From Mariniphaga sp. (GTDB lineage: Bacteria > Bacteroidota > Bacteroidia > Bacteroidales > Prolixibacteraceae): 64,000 nucleotides of DNA. Location of the stretch: assembly GCA_019429205.1 (NCBI GenBank), contig JAHYIT010000002.1, forward strand, positions 1 through 64,000. Direction: 5' to 3'. Of this stretch, positions 1 through 7,519 are shown one piece after another. The translations under genes were made by a program, and so were the position numbers. The notes beneath the pieces were generated by a model. It was not told the origin of the DNA and made no database searches. It saw nothing but the letters and a program-made list of their open reading frames with translations. How positions within the stretch are numbered: the first letter of the stretch is position 1; each line of letters begins with the position of its first letter.

Positions 1-75
1 ATCACTTTCAAACACTTGCGCATCAGAAAATTGAATATAAATAACATCCGATTCCTTATTGTATTTAATAACCAT
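1..75 (-). CDS. DUF2283 family small protein, N-terminal part (cut by window edge)
   Basis: Twenty-five codons are visible from an ATG at 73-75 reading leftward out of the window: MVIKYNKESDVIYIQFSD and a few more residues. This resembles the start of DUF2283 proteins, small beta-rich proteins of unknown function that often sit beside DUF4258 toxin-like genes. The ATG overlaps the stop of the preceding reading frame by 11 bases, as expected for translationally coupled genes. The remainder lies outside the window, so length and integrity cannot be judged. Confidence 0.55.
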   Translation of the reverse strand, partial: MVIKYNKESDVIYIQFSDAQVFESD

Positions 76-238
76 ATTTTTCAATTTTAGTGGTTTTATA
101 CACAGTAATCACAACAGGCGGTTGCTTTGTTTCATTCACAAAAACACGATAAAGATACAATTTATTATTCTTCTTCAATATTGAATAATTTTGCTCTAAG
201 TCATAAATAAAATCTCTTATGTAGTATGTTGGTGCGCT
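65..238 (-). pseudogene. DUF4258-like C-terminal remnant without a start codon
   Basis: An open frame of about 57 codons follows directly, in frame, after the TAG stop of the AddB-like gene and ends with TAA at 65-67, inside the start of the DUF2283 gene. It has no ATG. Its C-terminal half, with KKNNKLYLYRVFV and then VVITVYKTTKIEKY, matches the pattern seen at the end of DUF4258-type toxin-like proteins (hydrophobic strand followed by T-x-Y-x-T-x-x-I). The N-terminal half is missing. I read it as a truncated partner of the DUF2283 gene; the family call rests on a short stretch. Confidence 0.4.
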
Positions 239-3106
239 CTAATACTTTTGACAAATTCTATTGTACGGGCAATACTGGCAAAATTTTTCGTGTGGTGTCT
301 GATAAAACCGCCCGGATTCCGAAAGCATTTCAGCCATCAGGATTTGCAGTTGTGCGGTAAATTCTTCTTCGATTTCCTGAAATGAAAAAGTCTGGAAATT
401 TCTTTTTATTTCCGGAGAAAAGTTTTCATCGAACAATTTCCGCAAGCTGTATATTCCCGGCTGTAAATCAGTCGTTTCACAGGTATTTTTCCTATAAATC
501 AAACAGTAAATCAGTGCTTGCAGAATTTCTTTCTTAGGTTTTTCCTTATCTTTTTCAAACAATTCATCCAATTCCTTAAAAGAAAAAGAATCTACATTTC
601 CGGTTTTATAATCCAGAATACGAAGTGTGTCATTTACCATGTCAACCCGGTCTATTTTTCCGCCAATTCGCACAGAAATTTGTTTTCCATTCAACGATAT
701 TTCTAAAGATGCCTGGTAATCTCCTTCCAAAGAAACCAGCTTGAAGGGAGTTTGCTGCATATCTATTTCCAACACACGCTGTATAAAGGTTTTTGTGTTT
801 TCGTAAATCAATATGGTTTTGCCTTCCAGTTTTACGGTTTTTGTCGTTGGGTCTTTTTGTCTGAAATAGTGTTTGCCGATGGCCTTTCGGATTTCATTTT
901 CAATCAACACTTTGTTCTTGCTGATTTTTTCCAAATCAACTTTGTTAACCATTTTGCCCTCAAATGGTTTATACAGATTTTCAACCACTTCGTGAAAAAT
1001 ACTTCCAAACACCGGACTATCAATTTCATCTTTCATTTCATCGGGCTCGGGGAGTTTTAAAATGTAACGAAAATAAAACCGAAGGCTGCACTGCAACCAG
1101 GTATTGATTGCTGTTGGAGAAAGTGGTTTTTCGTTTGAAATCCGGTTCAAAAGTGTGGCACTTTTTTCTGGCGACCCCAGTATTTCAACAGGTAAAACCG
1201 GTTCGTTTGAAAACTTAAAATCGAGTGTTGATTTTCGCACATCAAGACCCGAATCATAAAGCAGTTGAAATCCATAACGGCTTAATTCTCCAGTGCCAAT
1301 TCCCTCTTTCAGAGTACTGTAGGTAGCAGTTACATTTTTTGCACGCTGAGTTAACCGGTAAAAGTAGTAAGCATACATGGCATCCTGCTCGTCGATTCCC
1401 GGCAGGCCGAATCCTTTTCGTAAACTAAACGGTATAAAAGACGGTGCTGTAAAAGTGCGCGGCCATTTGTTTTCATTCAGGCCTAAAATAATCAGGTTTT
1501 CAAAATCGAGGCAGCGTGTTTCCAGAATTCCCATCACCTGCATCCCGCTAAGCGGTTCCCCTTCAAACGCAACTGCTACCTGTCCCAGGTATTGACCAAA
1601 CAGTCGAAAAAAAACCGCATCGCTGATTTCACGCCGTTGGTTTAAAACTACATCGGAAATTACTGAATTCAATTTTTCAATGGCCTGGTAAATGGAATAA
1701 ATCAGTTCCTGCAATAGTTTATTTTCTGTATCATTTTCCCTGACAATCTCATAAAACCAGTTCAGAATTTCTAAAAACCAGGGACTAAAATCTTTTACAT
1801 TTTCTGGTGTCGAAAAAATAAGGCGATGGAATTGGGAAAAATTCACTTCGTCGAGTGGCACCGTAATCTGATTTTTATCTTTCAATTTAATCAGGAATTC
1901 TGTTGCTTTTTCGGGTTCAATGTTCCCCAGTAACTGGTGGTTCAAAATGTCGGTTAAATAGCGGTGATAGATCAAAAACCGTCCTTCATTGTTTTTTCTT
2001 CGGTTTTTTAAAAGATTAACCAAAAGAAGCAGAAAACCGTAAACCACCGAATTTTTTACCGGATATCCCATGGTTATGTTCACTTTTCCAACATCTGATG
2101 GAATGGCGCCAAGGGCAGGATAAAGCAGCGATTCATCGGCCAAAACCACAGCAGTGTTGTCAAACTCTTTTTCAAACCCCGATTTTATTTCTTCAAAAAA
2201 ACGCGGAATTTCCTGTGCCTGGCCGTAATTGGACGAAACAGCAACCAATTTGATATTTTTCTTTTCTGAAAATTGCAAGGTATCCAGGGTAAAATCTTCA
2301 GGTGGCGGAAATTGTTTCAGGTTCTCGCGGATAAACCGGCCTGCTTCATTTATTTTGTCATCAATATAAAAAGAGTCGTAATCCCATAAAAACTCAATTT
2401 TTTGTTGTTGTTTCATCAGGTTAAAAAATGCTTTTTCACAGTTGTTTAAAGCATTCAGCCCAATGATGTAATTTTTTTTGAATTCAAACTGCAGTTCCTC
2501 ATTCCGGAATTTTTCAATCACCGCCCTGGAAATCATTCCACCATAAGCCATTTCCTTTTCCTGCAAAACTTCTTTTAATTCTGCATAAACCGGGTAAAGA
2601 TTTTGCCAAATGGAAATGAACTTTTCATGGTGAGACTTTTGCCCTGTGCCCGCCAGACTCCCCCAAAACCTTTCAATTACTGCTTTTTGCTCCGGGGTCA
2701 TATAGTCGAACAAACCTTCAATTTCTTTCAAATCGGACAAGTTGGTAAACAAATCTTTGGCGTTTACCAGGTAGTTGTCAATATCGTTGAAATCGGCCAG
2801 CAATACTTCGCCCCAAAAATAAAAATCATCGAAACTCTCGGAGGTTTGGGTATGCTTTTGAAATATATCGTACAGTATTGAAATAAGTTGAAGTTTCTCT
2901 CCCTGATGCAGTCTGGAATATCCCGAGATAAGCTCATTTACAGTAATTATTTTGGGCCCGATTACAGGAGCCGAAAGTTGTTTTTGCAAATACGCATTAA
3001 AAAAAACGCCGGCCCTGCGGTTTGGAAATACCAGGCAAATTTCGTGAAGCTCGTTTGTATGCTTTTCAAAAATGTATTTTGCGCAACGGGAAAGAAATCG
3101 TTCCAT
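239..3106 (-). CDS. PD-(D/E)XK nuclease, AddB-like helicase/exonuclease subunit
   Basis: A large protein (955 aa from the ATG at 3106) resembling the AddB subunit of AddAB-type recombination machines that resect double-strand breaks. The N-terminus (CLVFPNRRAGVFF) occupies the Walker A position but lacks a proper GxxGxGKT, as usual for AddB. The C-terminal third has nuclease motifs: a conserved His in GSIFHEVVENLY, then an Asp and the D-Y-K of RILDYKTGN. The last residues contain FCQYCPYNRIC, consistent with the AddB iron-sulfur cysteine set. A GTG six codons upstream (3124) is possible, but TATCTTCG, a near -7 box, lies just before it, so I prefer the ATG. No AddA-like helicase gene is adjacent, although the two are usually neighbours. 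Confidence 0.8.
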   Translation of the reverse strand: MERFLSRCAKYIFEKHTNELHEICLVFPNRRAGVFFNAYLQKQLSAPVIGPKIITVNELISGYSRLHQGEKLQLISILYDIFQKHTQTSESFDDFYFWGEVLLADFNDIDNYLVNAKDLFTNLSDLKEIEGLFDYMTPEQKAVIERFWGSLAGTGQKSHHEKFISIWQNLYPVYAELKEVLQEKEMAYGGMISRAVIEKFRNEELQFEFKKNYIIGLNALNNCEKAFFNLMKQQQKIEFLWDYDSFYIDDKINEAGRFIRENLKQFPPPEDFTLDTLQFSEKKNIKLVAVSSNYGQAQEIPRFFEEIKSGFEKEFDNTAVVLADESLLYPALGAIPSDVGKVNITMGYPVKNSVVYGFLLLLVNLLKNRRKNNEGRFLIYHRYLTDILNHQLLGNIEPEKATEFLIKLKDKNQITVPLDEVNFSQFHRLIFSTPENVKDFSPWFLEILNWFYEIVRENDTENKLLQELIYSIYQAIEKLNSVISDVVLNQRREISDAVFFRLFGQYLGQVAVAFEGEPLSGMQVMGILETRCLDFENLIILGLNENKWPRTFTAPSFIPFSLRKGFGLPGIDEQDAMYAYYFYRLTQRAKNVTATYSTLKEGIGTGELSRYGFQLLYDSGLDVRKSTLDFKFSNEPVLPVEILGSPEKSATLLNRISNEKPLSPTAINTWLQCSLRFYFRYILKLPEPDEMKDEIDSPVFGSIFHEVVENLYKPFEGKMVNKVDLEKISKNKVLIENEIRKAIGKHYFRQKDPTTKTVKLEGKTILIYENTKTFIQRVLEIDMQQTPFKLVSLEGDYQASLEISLNGKQISVRIGGKIDRVDMVNDTLRILDYKTGNVDSFSFKELDELFEKDKEKPKKEILQALIYCLIYRKNTCETTDLQPGIYSLRKLFDENFSPEIKRNFQTFSFQEIEEEFTAQLQILMAEMLSESGRFYQTPHEKFCQYCPYNRICQKY

Positions 3107-3203
3107 CTTATAAAAAATTTTCACGAAGATAAAGAATGACAGTCAGAATAGAAACGAAAATTTTGTAACAATGAGGAATAAATGCTGGTATCTTGATCAA
3201 AAA

Positions 3204-3259
3204 AGTCCCGGCTCAACAACCGGGACTCCACCTATGTAAAAAAACGCAACGCAAGTTGC
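3204..3259 (-). terminator. Two tandem leftward terminator-like hairpins
   Basis: Read on the minus strand there are two hairpins in a row, each followed by T-runs. The first is GCAAC-TTGC-GTTGC (3246-3259) followed by T7. The second is AGTCCCGG with an 8-base loop and CCGGGACT (3204-3227) followed by T6. They sit between two divergent genes, upstream of the AddB-like gene, where no leftward gene is visible to be terminated. They may block antisense transcription or mark a lost gene. Confidence 0.45.
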
Positions 3260-3405
3260 ATTGTTTATTGGTCATTCGACAAGGTAAAAACAATATGGTT
3301 TAATCAAATTGTATTATTTTGTTTGAGTTCTTTTTATGCTGAGGTTTAAAATTGTTCTTTCCATTTTTTTTAATGATTTTTACCACTTCAAAAATTTTGA
3401 ACCCA

Positions 3406-4065
3406 ATGAAGGATTTGATTCTAAAAAACCGCTGGTTTTTTCTACCCTATTCTGTTTTTTTGTTAATCTGTGCTGTTTTACTTTTTAGCTTTTCAAAAAC
3501 CGACCTGCATATTTTTCTTAACAAAGCTCATTCTCCTTTTTTTGATGTTTTTTTTAAGTATGTCACCCATTTGGGCGACGGGACTCTGATTGCAATTCTC
3601 GGAATAATTTTTCTTTTTATAAAATACAGGTATGTTTTTGCTTTTCTTTTGGGCAGTCTCAGCGCTGCCGTTGTGGTAAACCTGTTTAAAAAAGTTGTTT
3701 TTACCGAAATGTACCGTCCAGCAAAGTATTTTGAGTTGTTTGAAACATACAAACTTCATTTGGTTGAAGGTGTAAATCAGCACAGTTTGCAAAGTTTTCC
3801 TTCAGGACACACGGCATCTGCATTTAGCATATTTCTAATGCTGGCTTTAATAACCAAAAACCGGTGGGGAAAGCTGGCGCTGTTTTTTGGAGCAAATGTG
3901 GTGGCCTACTCGCGGGTTTATATTTCGCAACATTTTGTGGTTGATATCACTGCAGGTTCCATTTTATCAGTACTTTTAATGGTACTTTCATTTTTATTTG
4001 TTGAAAAATGGGAAAAACCCTGGCTCAATAATTCATTGTTAACCAAAGTAAATCGTTCGAAATGA
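3406..4065 (+). CDS. PAP2-superfamily membrane phosphatase
   Basis: Integral membrane acid phosphatase of the PAP2 (type 2 phosphatidic acid phosphatase) superfamily, 219 aa from the ATG at 3406; an upstream in-frame ATG at 3352 would add 18 unusual residues. Hydrophobic segments flank the three PAP2 motifs: a Lys followed by RP (KVVFTEMYRP), PSGHTAS, and SRVYISQHFVVD with the catalytic His and Asp. Such enzymes dephosphorylate lipid phosphates, undecaprenyl pyrophosphate or lipid A. The stop overlaps the start of the ArnT-like gene (ATGA), so the two are translationally coupled, suggesting a shared role in envelope lipid or lipid A modification. The substrate is not determinable from sequence. 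Confidence 0.85.
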   Translation: MKDLILKNRWFFLPYSVFLLICAVLLFSFSKTDLHIFLNKAHSPFFDVFFKYVTHLGDGTLIAILGIIFLFIKYRYVFAFLLGSLSAAVVVNLFKKVVFTEMYRPAKYFELFETYKLHLVEGVNQHSLQSFPSGHTASAFSIFLMLALITKNRWGKLALFFGANVVAYSRVYISQHFVVDITAGSILSVLLMVLSFLFVEKWEKPWLNNSLLTKVNRSK

Positions 4066-5720
4066 TTGAAAAAACAAACCGGCTAAATCCAACAACCATT
4101 CGTTTTTTTATTGCGGCTATTGCAGCCCTTTTATTTATCCCTTTTTTAGGCGGCGAACATTTATTCGACTGGGACGAAATTAACTTTGCCGAATCGGCCC
4201 GCGAAATGATTGTAACCGGCGATTACCTTACGGTTCAGATTAATTTTCAACCCTTTTGGGAAAAACCGCCACTGTTTATCTGGATGCAGGTACTCTCCAT
4301 GAAACTTTTCGGTATTAATGAGTTTGCTGCCCGCTTTCCCAACGCTGTTTGCGGAATTATAACGCTACTTGTTCTTTTCAACATTGGCCGGAAAATACGG
4401 AATAACCTGTTTGGTTTATTGTGGGTGCTGGCTTATGCAGGTTCGGTTTTGCCGTTTTTCTATTTTAAATCGGGCATCATCGACCCCTGGTTCAACCTGT
4501 TCATATTTCTGGGCGTTTACTTTTTAATGCTGTATGCTTTTCCTGAAAACAAGCACAAATTACGAAACATTGTTCTTGCTGCAACTTTTGCCGGCCTCGC
4601 CATTCTTACAAAAGGCCCGGTTGGTTTTTTACTGATAGCCCTCACCGGGGGTGTTTTTCTGCTTTGGGTGAAATTCAAAGTGAAAGTTCGGGTGATGGAT
4701 GTGGTCACCTACTTTGTGGTTCTTGCGCTGGTGGGCGGTTCGTGGTTTATTATTCAGATTTTTGCCGGAAATTTCGATATGGTAGTTGAATTTATTGTTT
4801 ACCAGGTTCGGCTGTTTCAAACCCAGGATGCCGGGCATGGCGGCTTTTTCGGATACCATTTTGTGGTGCTGTTTTTCGGCGTTTTCCCCTCTTCCATTCT
4901 GGCGCTGAAAGCTTTTGGCAAAGAACCAGCGGAGGAGCCATTTTACCCGTTTATGAAAAAATGGATGGTCATTCTTTTTTGGGTGGTGCTCATTCTGTTT
5001 TCCATTGTAAAAACCAAAATTGTGCATTACTCTTCGCTGACCTATTTTCCGCTTACCTTTCTGGCTGCGGCATTTGTTTACCGGGCCTGGCAGAACCAAT
5101 TCAAATGGAGCAAATGGATGTCGGCGATTATTATAACCATTTCGGCTTTGGTAGCTTTGCCGGTTATGCTGTTGCCGTTTGTTGATAAATTCAAAAATAA
5201 AATCATTGAAAGCAATTTGATTAACGACCAATTTGCCGTTGAAAACCTGAAGGCGGAGGCCAACTGGACCGGGTTTGAATTTTTGCCCGGGCTTTTCTTT
5301 CTGGTGGCCATTGTTATCATTTTTACACGAATTAAAAGCACCGAACCACTGAAACGTGCTGTGTTTTTATGGGGAACTACAATGGTTTTTACCCTTTCGG
5401 TGATTCTCCTTTTGGTTCCCCGCATTGAAAAATATTCGCAAAATGCCCTCATCGAATTTTTTATATCGAAAGCCGGACAGGATGTTTATCTGAAAAACAT
5501 CTATTTTAAATCGTATGCTACGTATTTTTACGGAGAAACGCAGCCTCCTTCCAATCCAAATTTTTACGATGAAGACTGGCTTTTAACGGGCGAAATTGAC
5601 AAAGATGTGCATTTTGTAACCAAAATTCACCGGGTGCCACTGATGGAAAAATACGATGATATTGAAGAAACCGGACGAAAAAACGGCTTTGTATTTTATG
5701 TGCGAAGGGCCAAAAAGTAA
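4062..5720 (+). CDS. ArnT-like glycosyltransferase (GT39/GT83 type), membrane protein
   Basis: A 552-aa polytopic protein of the dolichyl-phosphate-mannose/ArnT glycosyltransferase superfamily. The first extracytoplasmic loop holds the acidic signature FDWDEINFAESAREM (about residues 33-47), the position of the catalytic Asp in GT-C enzymes, followed by WEKPPLFIW, typical of ArnT-like proteins. About eleven hydrophobic segments and a soluble C-terminal tail follow. These enzymes move a sugar from an undecaprenyl-phosphate donor onto lipid A or another glycan in the periplasm. It overlaps the PAP2 gene by four bases, so joint action on lipid-linked substrates is likely; donor and acceptor are unknown. 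Confidence 0.8.
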   Translation: MIEKTNRLNPTTIRFFIAAIAALLFIPFLGGEHLFDWDEINFAESAREMIVTGDYLTVQINFQPFWEKPPLFIWMQVLSMKLFGINEFAARFPNAVCGIITLLVLFNIGRKIRNNLFGLLWVLAYAGSVLPFFYFKSGIIDPWFNLFIFLGVYFLMLYAFPENKHKLRNIVLAATFAGLAILTKGPVGFLLIALTGGVFLLWVKFKVKVRVMDVVTYFVVLALVGGSWFIIQIFAGNFDMVVEFIVYQVRLFQTQDAGHGGFFGYHFVVLFFGVFPSSILALKAFGKEPAEEPFYPFMKKWMVILFWVVLILFSIVKTKIVHYSSLTYFPLTFLAAAFVYRAWQNQFKWSKWMSAIIITISALVALPVMLLPFVDKFKNKIIESNLINDQFAVENLKAEANWTGFEFLPGLFFLVAIVIIFTRIKSTEPLKRAVFLWGTTMVFTLSVILLLVPRIEKYSQNALIEFFISKAGQDVYLKNIYFKSYATYFYGETQPPSNPNFYDEDWLLTGEIDKDVHFVTKIHRVPLMEKYDDIEETGRKNGFVFYVRRAKK

Positions 5721-5754
5721 AACACTCATTCAATCATCTTCGCGAAATGAAAAA

Positions 5755-5853
5755 TATACCCGATAGGGTATAAATTCAAACATTAATAACATTTTATACC
5801 CGAAAAGGTATAATCTTCACATTTATTGTTATTTTTATACCCGAAAAGGTATA
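5755..5853 (+). promoter_or_regulatory. Three HipB-type operators upstream of hipB
   Basis: Three copies of TATACC-N6-GGTATA lie at 5755-5772, 5795-5812 and 5836-5853. The spacers are CGATAG, CGAAAA and CGAAAA. Centres are 40 and 41 bp apart, about four helical turns. The last ends four bases before the hipB ATG, where a ribosome binding site would be. The form resembles the E. coli HipB operator (TATCC-N8-GGATA), which supports autoregulation by the protein encoded immediately downstream. Confidence 0.75.
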
Positions 5854-5857
5854 AATA

Positions 5858-6061
5858 ATGCAATTAAGTGAATTTATAAAAGAAAAACGCAATTCCGTGA
5901 AGTTAACACAACCCGAACTGGCAGAAAAAGCAGGTGTTGGGTTGCGGTTTATCCGTGAATTGGAACAGGGCAAAGTAACTGTTCGTCTGGATAAGGTAAA
6001 TCAGGTCTTAAAACTTTTCGGATACCAGGCAGGGGCTGTTAAAATCGAAACAAATGAATAA
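5858..6061 (+). CDS. HipB-like XRE-family antitoxin/repressor
   Basis: A 67-aa helix-turn-helix protein of the y4mF/HipB type. The HTH spans about residues 15-45 (LTQPELAEKAGVG then IRELEQGK). In complete HipBA systems this protein neutralises the HipA Ser/Thr kinase and represses the operon. It appears intact and is preceded by three matching palindromic operators. The next frame starts inside its end (8-base overlap), but that frame is only the tail of a HipA protein, so this antitoxin is now an orphan. It may persist as a DNA-binding regulator or to neutralise a HipA encoded elsewhere. Confidence 0.85.
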   Translation: MQLSEFIKEKRNSVKLTQPELAEKAGVGLRFIRELEQGKVTVRLDKVNQVLKLFGYQAGAVKIETNE

Positions 6062-6263
6062 TGGCAAAAAGAAAAAGATAAACCGAAATGATTTTACTGC
6101 CTTTTTTAACACCTTAAAACTGGACACCAAACAACAGCAAAACATTTTCAAAAAAATGGTCACAAACAAAACCAAATGGGTTAAAAGAATCGACGAAAGT
6201 TTTTTAACTGATGAATTTAAATCTGAGTACAAACTACTGATTGACAACAGGTTTAACAGGTGA
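6054..6263 (+). pseudogene. HipA kinase C-terminal remnant
   Basis: Sixty-nine codons overlapping the end of hipB. The sequence INRNDFTAFFNTLKL then WVKRIDESFLTDEFKSEY matches the last helices of Bacteroidetes HipA proteins (I-x-x-x-DF, then a helix with I-x-x-S-F/M-L and a terminal Y-x-x-L-I-x-x-R). A full HipA is several hundred residues; the N-terminal domain, kinase core and any separate HipN-type gene are absent. An in-frame deletion appears to have removed them while leaving the operon start and end. It starts with its own ATG, so it could still be translated as a short peptide. Confidence 0.7.
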
Positions 6264-6276
6264 GATAAACATTTTC

Positions 6277-6301
6277 CAACACCCCTTTTGTCTTGGGGTT
6301 G
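6277..6301. terminator. Hairpin between convergent genes
   Basis: CAAC-A-CCCC pairs with GGGGTTG across a 9-base loop, with one bulged base. It is followed on the plus strand by a T-rich stretch (GTTTTTAA). It lies between the end of the HipA remnant and the end of the leftward TPR lipoprotein gene. Confidence 0.4.
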
Positions 6302-6318
6302 AACAGTTTTTAATAAAG

Positions 6319-7203
6319 CTATTCCACAAAACTCCGGTAGTAACTCGCCTTTTGCTCGTTGTTGAATCTAACGTGAATGTTTGACATATAACCGGCATAA
6401 TCTTTTCGGGATTCAGGTTTGAATTCCCACAATTTTTCGAAATAGCCCAGTGCCACTCTAAAATCAGCAGTCACTTTGTCAAGTTCTTTCAGCAAAATGC
6501 GGTACTGGCTTCGTGTGCGGTTGTTCTCGTATCTGGCCATTTCGCGCTGGTAACGTTCTTCGGCCTGGTGGTAAAATTTTGTAGCATTCCATTCAAGGCC
6601 GTTCACATTCTCCGGATTTAATTCCAGCAAAACAATACTCACTGAATCAAGTATTTCATCATTGCCCAGTTGTTTGTTCAGTTCAAAATACTTTTCCAAA
6701 TTTGGTTCAGTGCCTTTTGCTTCCTGCGGCATTTCCTCCCATACATCCAGTGCCTTTTCAGTCATATCAATTTCATTGTAAATGGCAAACAAACGGCTGT
6801 TCACACCTTCAACCTCGCCGTCAAAATTTTCCTGCAAAAATTCCAGCGAAGAAAGTTCTCTGGAAAGATTATCCTGTTTCCGGTAAATTTCTGCCAGCGT
6901 GGAATACATCTCAGCACTGGCAAAGTCGCGAAAACGGGCCTGGTCGAACCAGTCAACAGCCTGATCGATTTCACCGGCATTGTAGGCGGCTTGTGCTGCC
7001 TGTGCATAAACACTACCATCCAAATCATTCATTCCGGGAAACTGCTTCAAATATTGTTTCCATGCGATTGCTGCTTTTTCATAATCTCCCTGCAATTCCG
7101 CTTGTTCGGCATTCAATTTATAATCAACCAAAACTTTTGGGGCAGAGCAGGAAACAACAAATATTCCAATACTAATTATAGAAATTCTCAAACCTAACTT
7201 CAT
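6319..7203 (-). CDS. TPR-containing lipoprotein
   Basis: A 294-aa predicted lipoprotein: a hydrophobic signal ends in the lipobox VVSC at about residue 19, followed by alpha-helical tetratricopeptide-type repeats (for example GDYEKAAIAWKQYLKQFP and GEIDQAVDWFDQARF). The C-terminal part is charged and helical. The repeats suggest a protein-interaction scaffold on the periplasmic side of a membrane, but no catalytic motif or specific family is recognisable. It stands alone, convergent with the hipB region, and a MITE-like repeat begins 12 bases upstream of its start, so that repeat may supply or interrupt its promoter. Confidence 0.7.
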   Translation of the reverse strand: MKLGLRISIISIGIFVVSCSAPKVLVDYKLNAEQAELQGDYEKAAIAWKQYLKQFPGMNDLDGSVYAQAAQAAYNAGEIDQAVDWFDQARFRDFASAEMYSTLAEIYRKQDNLSRELSSLEFLQENFDGEVEGVNSRLFAIYNEIDMTEKALDVWEEMPQEAKGTEPNLEKYFELNKQLGNDEILDSVSIVLLELNPENVNGLEWNATKFYHQAEERYQREMARYENNRTRSQYRILLKELDKVTADFRVALGYFEKLWEFKPESRKDYAGYMSNIHVRFNNEQKASYYRSFVE

Positions 7204-7519
7204 AATTCAATTTATATACTTCGCACGGGATAAAATGTGCCAACTAAATTTAGTTGGTCCCGAGCATTCGGGAGCAAAATTGCAGTTGGAAAGTCCTTTT
7301 GCCAACTGCTAATTGCTTATTGCCAACTTACATAAATGTATAAATTTATCCCGTTTTTAGTATAGTTAAACGGCAAAACTACAACAAATCATGTTTTTTG
7401 ACCCGTTTTTTTGGTTAATCAGCAAAAAAGCTATAATCTTAATAAGGTCTTTAAAATTATCCACTTCAACCTGATTTTAAGCAGGATTTCACTATATTTC
7501 GACTAAAATTTCAAAAACT
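7204..7519. other. Intergenic region between divergent genes, partly filled by a repeat
   Basis: The left half is occupied by the 150-bp MITE-like repeat (7215-7364). The remainder is AT-rich. A near-consensus -7 box, TATATTTC (7493-7500), precedes the Gfo/Idh/MocA gene at 7520. No small gene or RNA was recognised. Confidence 0.5.
7215..7364 (-). repeat. MITE-like palindromic repeat, copy 1
   Basis: A 150-bp element that recurs in the opposite orientation at 24518-24677 with clear similarity along almost its whole length. The ends are imperfect inverted repeats, TATACT-N4-ACGGGATAAA at each end (left end here read as written, right end as reverse complement). Internally there is a short palindrome around CCCGAGCATTCGGG and blocks such as CCAACTAAATTTAGTTGG. 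There is no reading frame of note. The form fits a miniature inverted-repeat element or other dispersed palindromic repeat. A target-site duplication was not resolved. Confidence 0.7.

Noticed and set aside
4629-5231. Minus-strand frame of 200 codons
   Set aside because: It is fully inside the ArnT-like gene on the other strand, and its low-complexity basic composition is typical of an antisense shadow.
6670-7197. Two overlapping plus-strand frames of 157-175 codons
   Set aside because: Both are antisense to the TPR lipoprotein, which has a clear lipobox and repeats.
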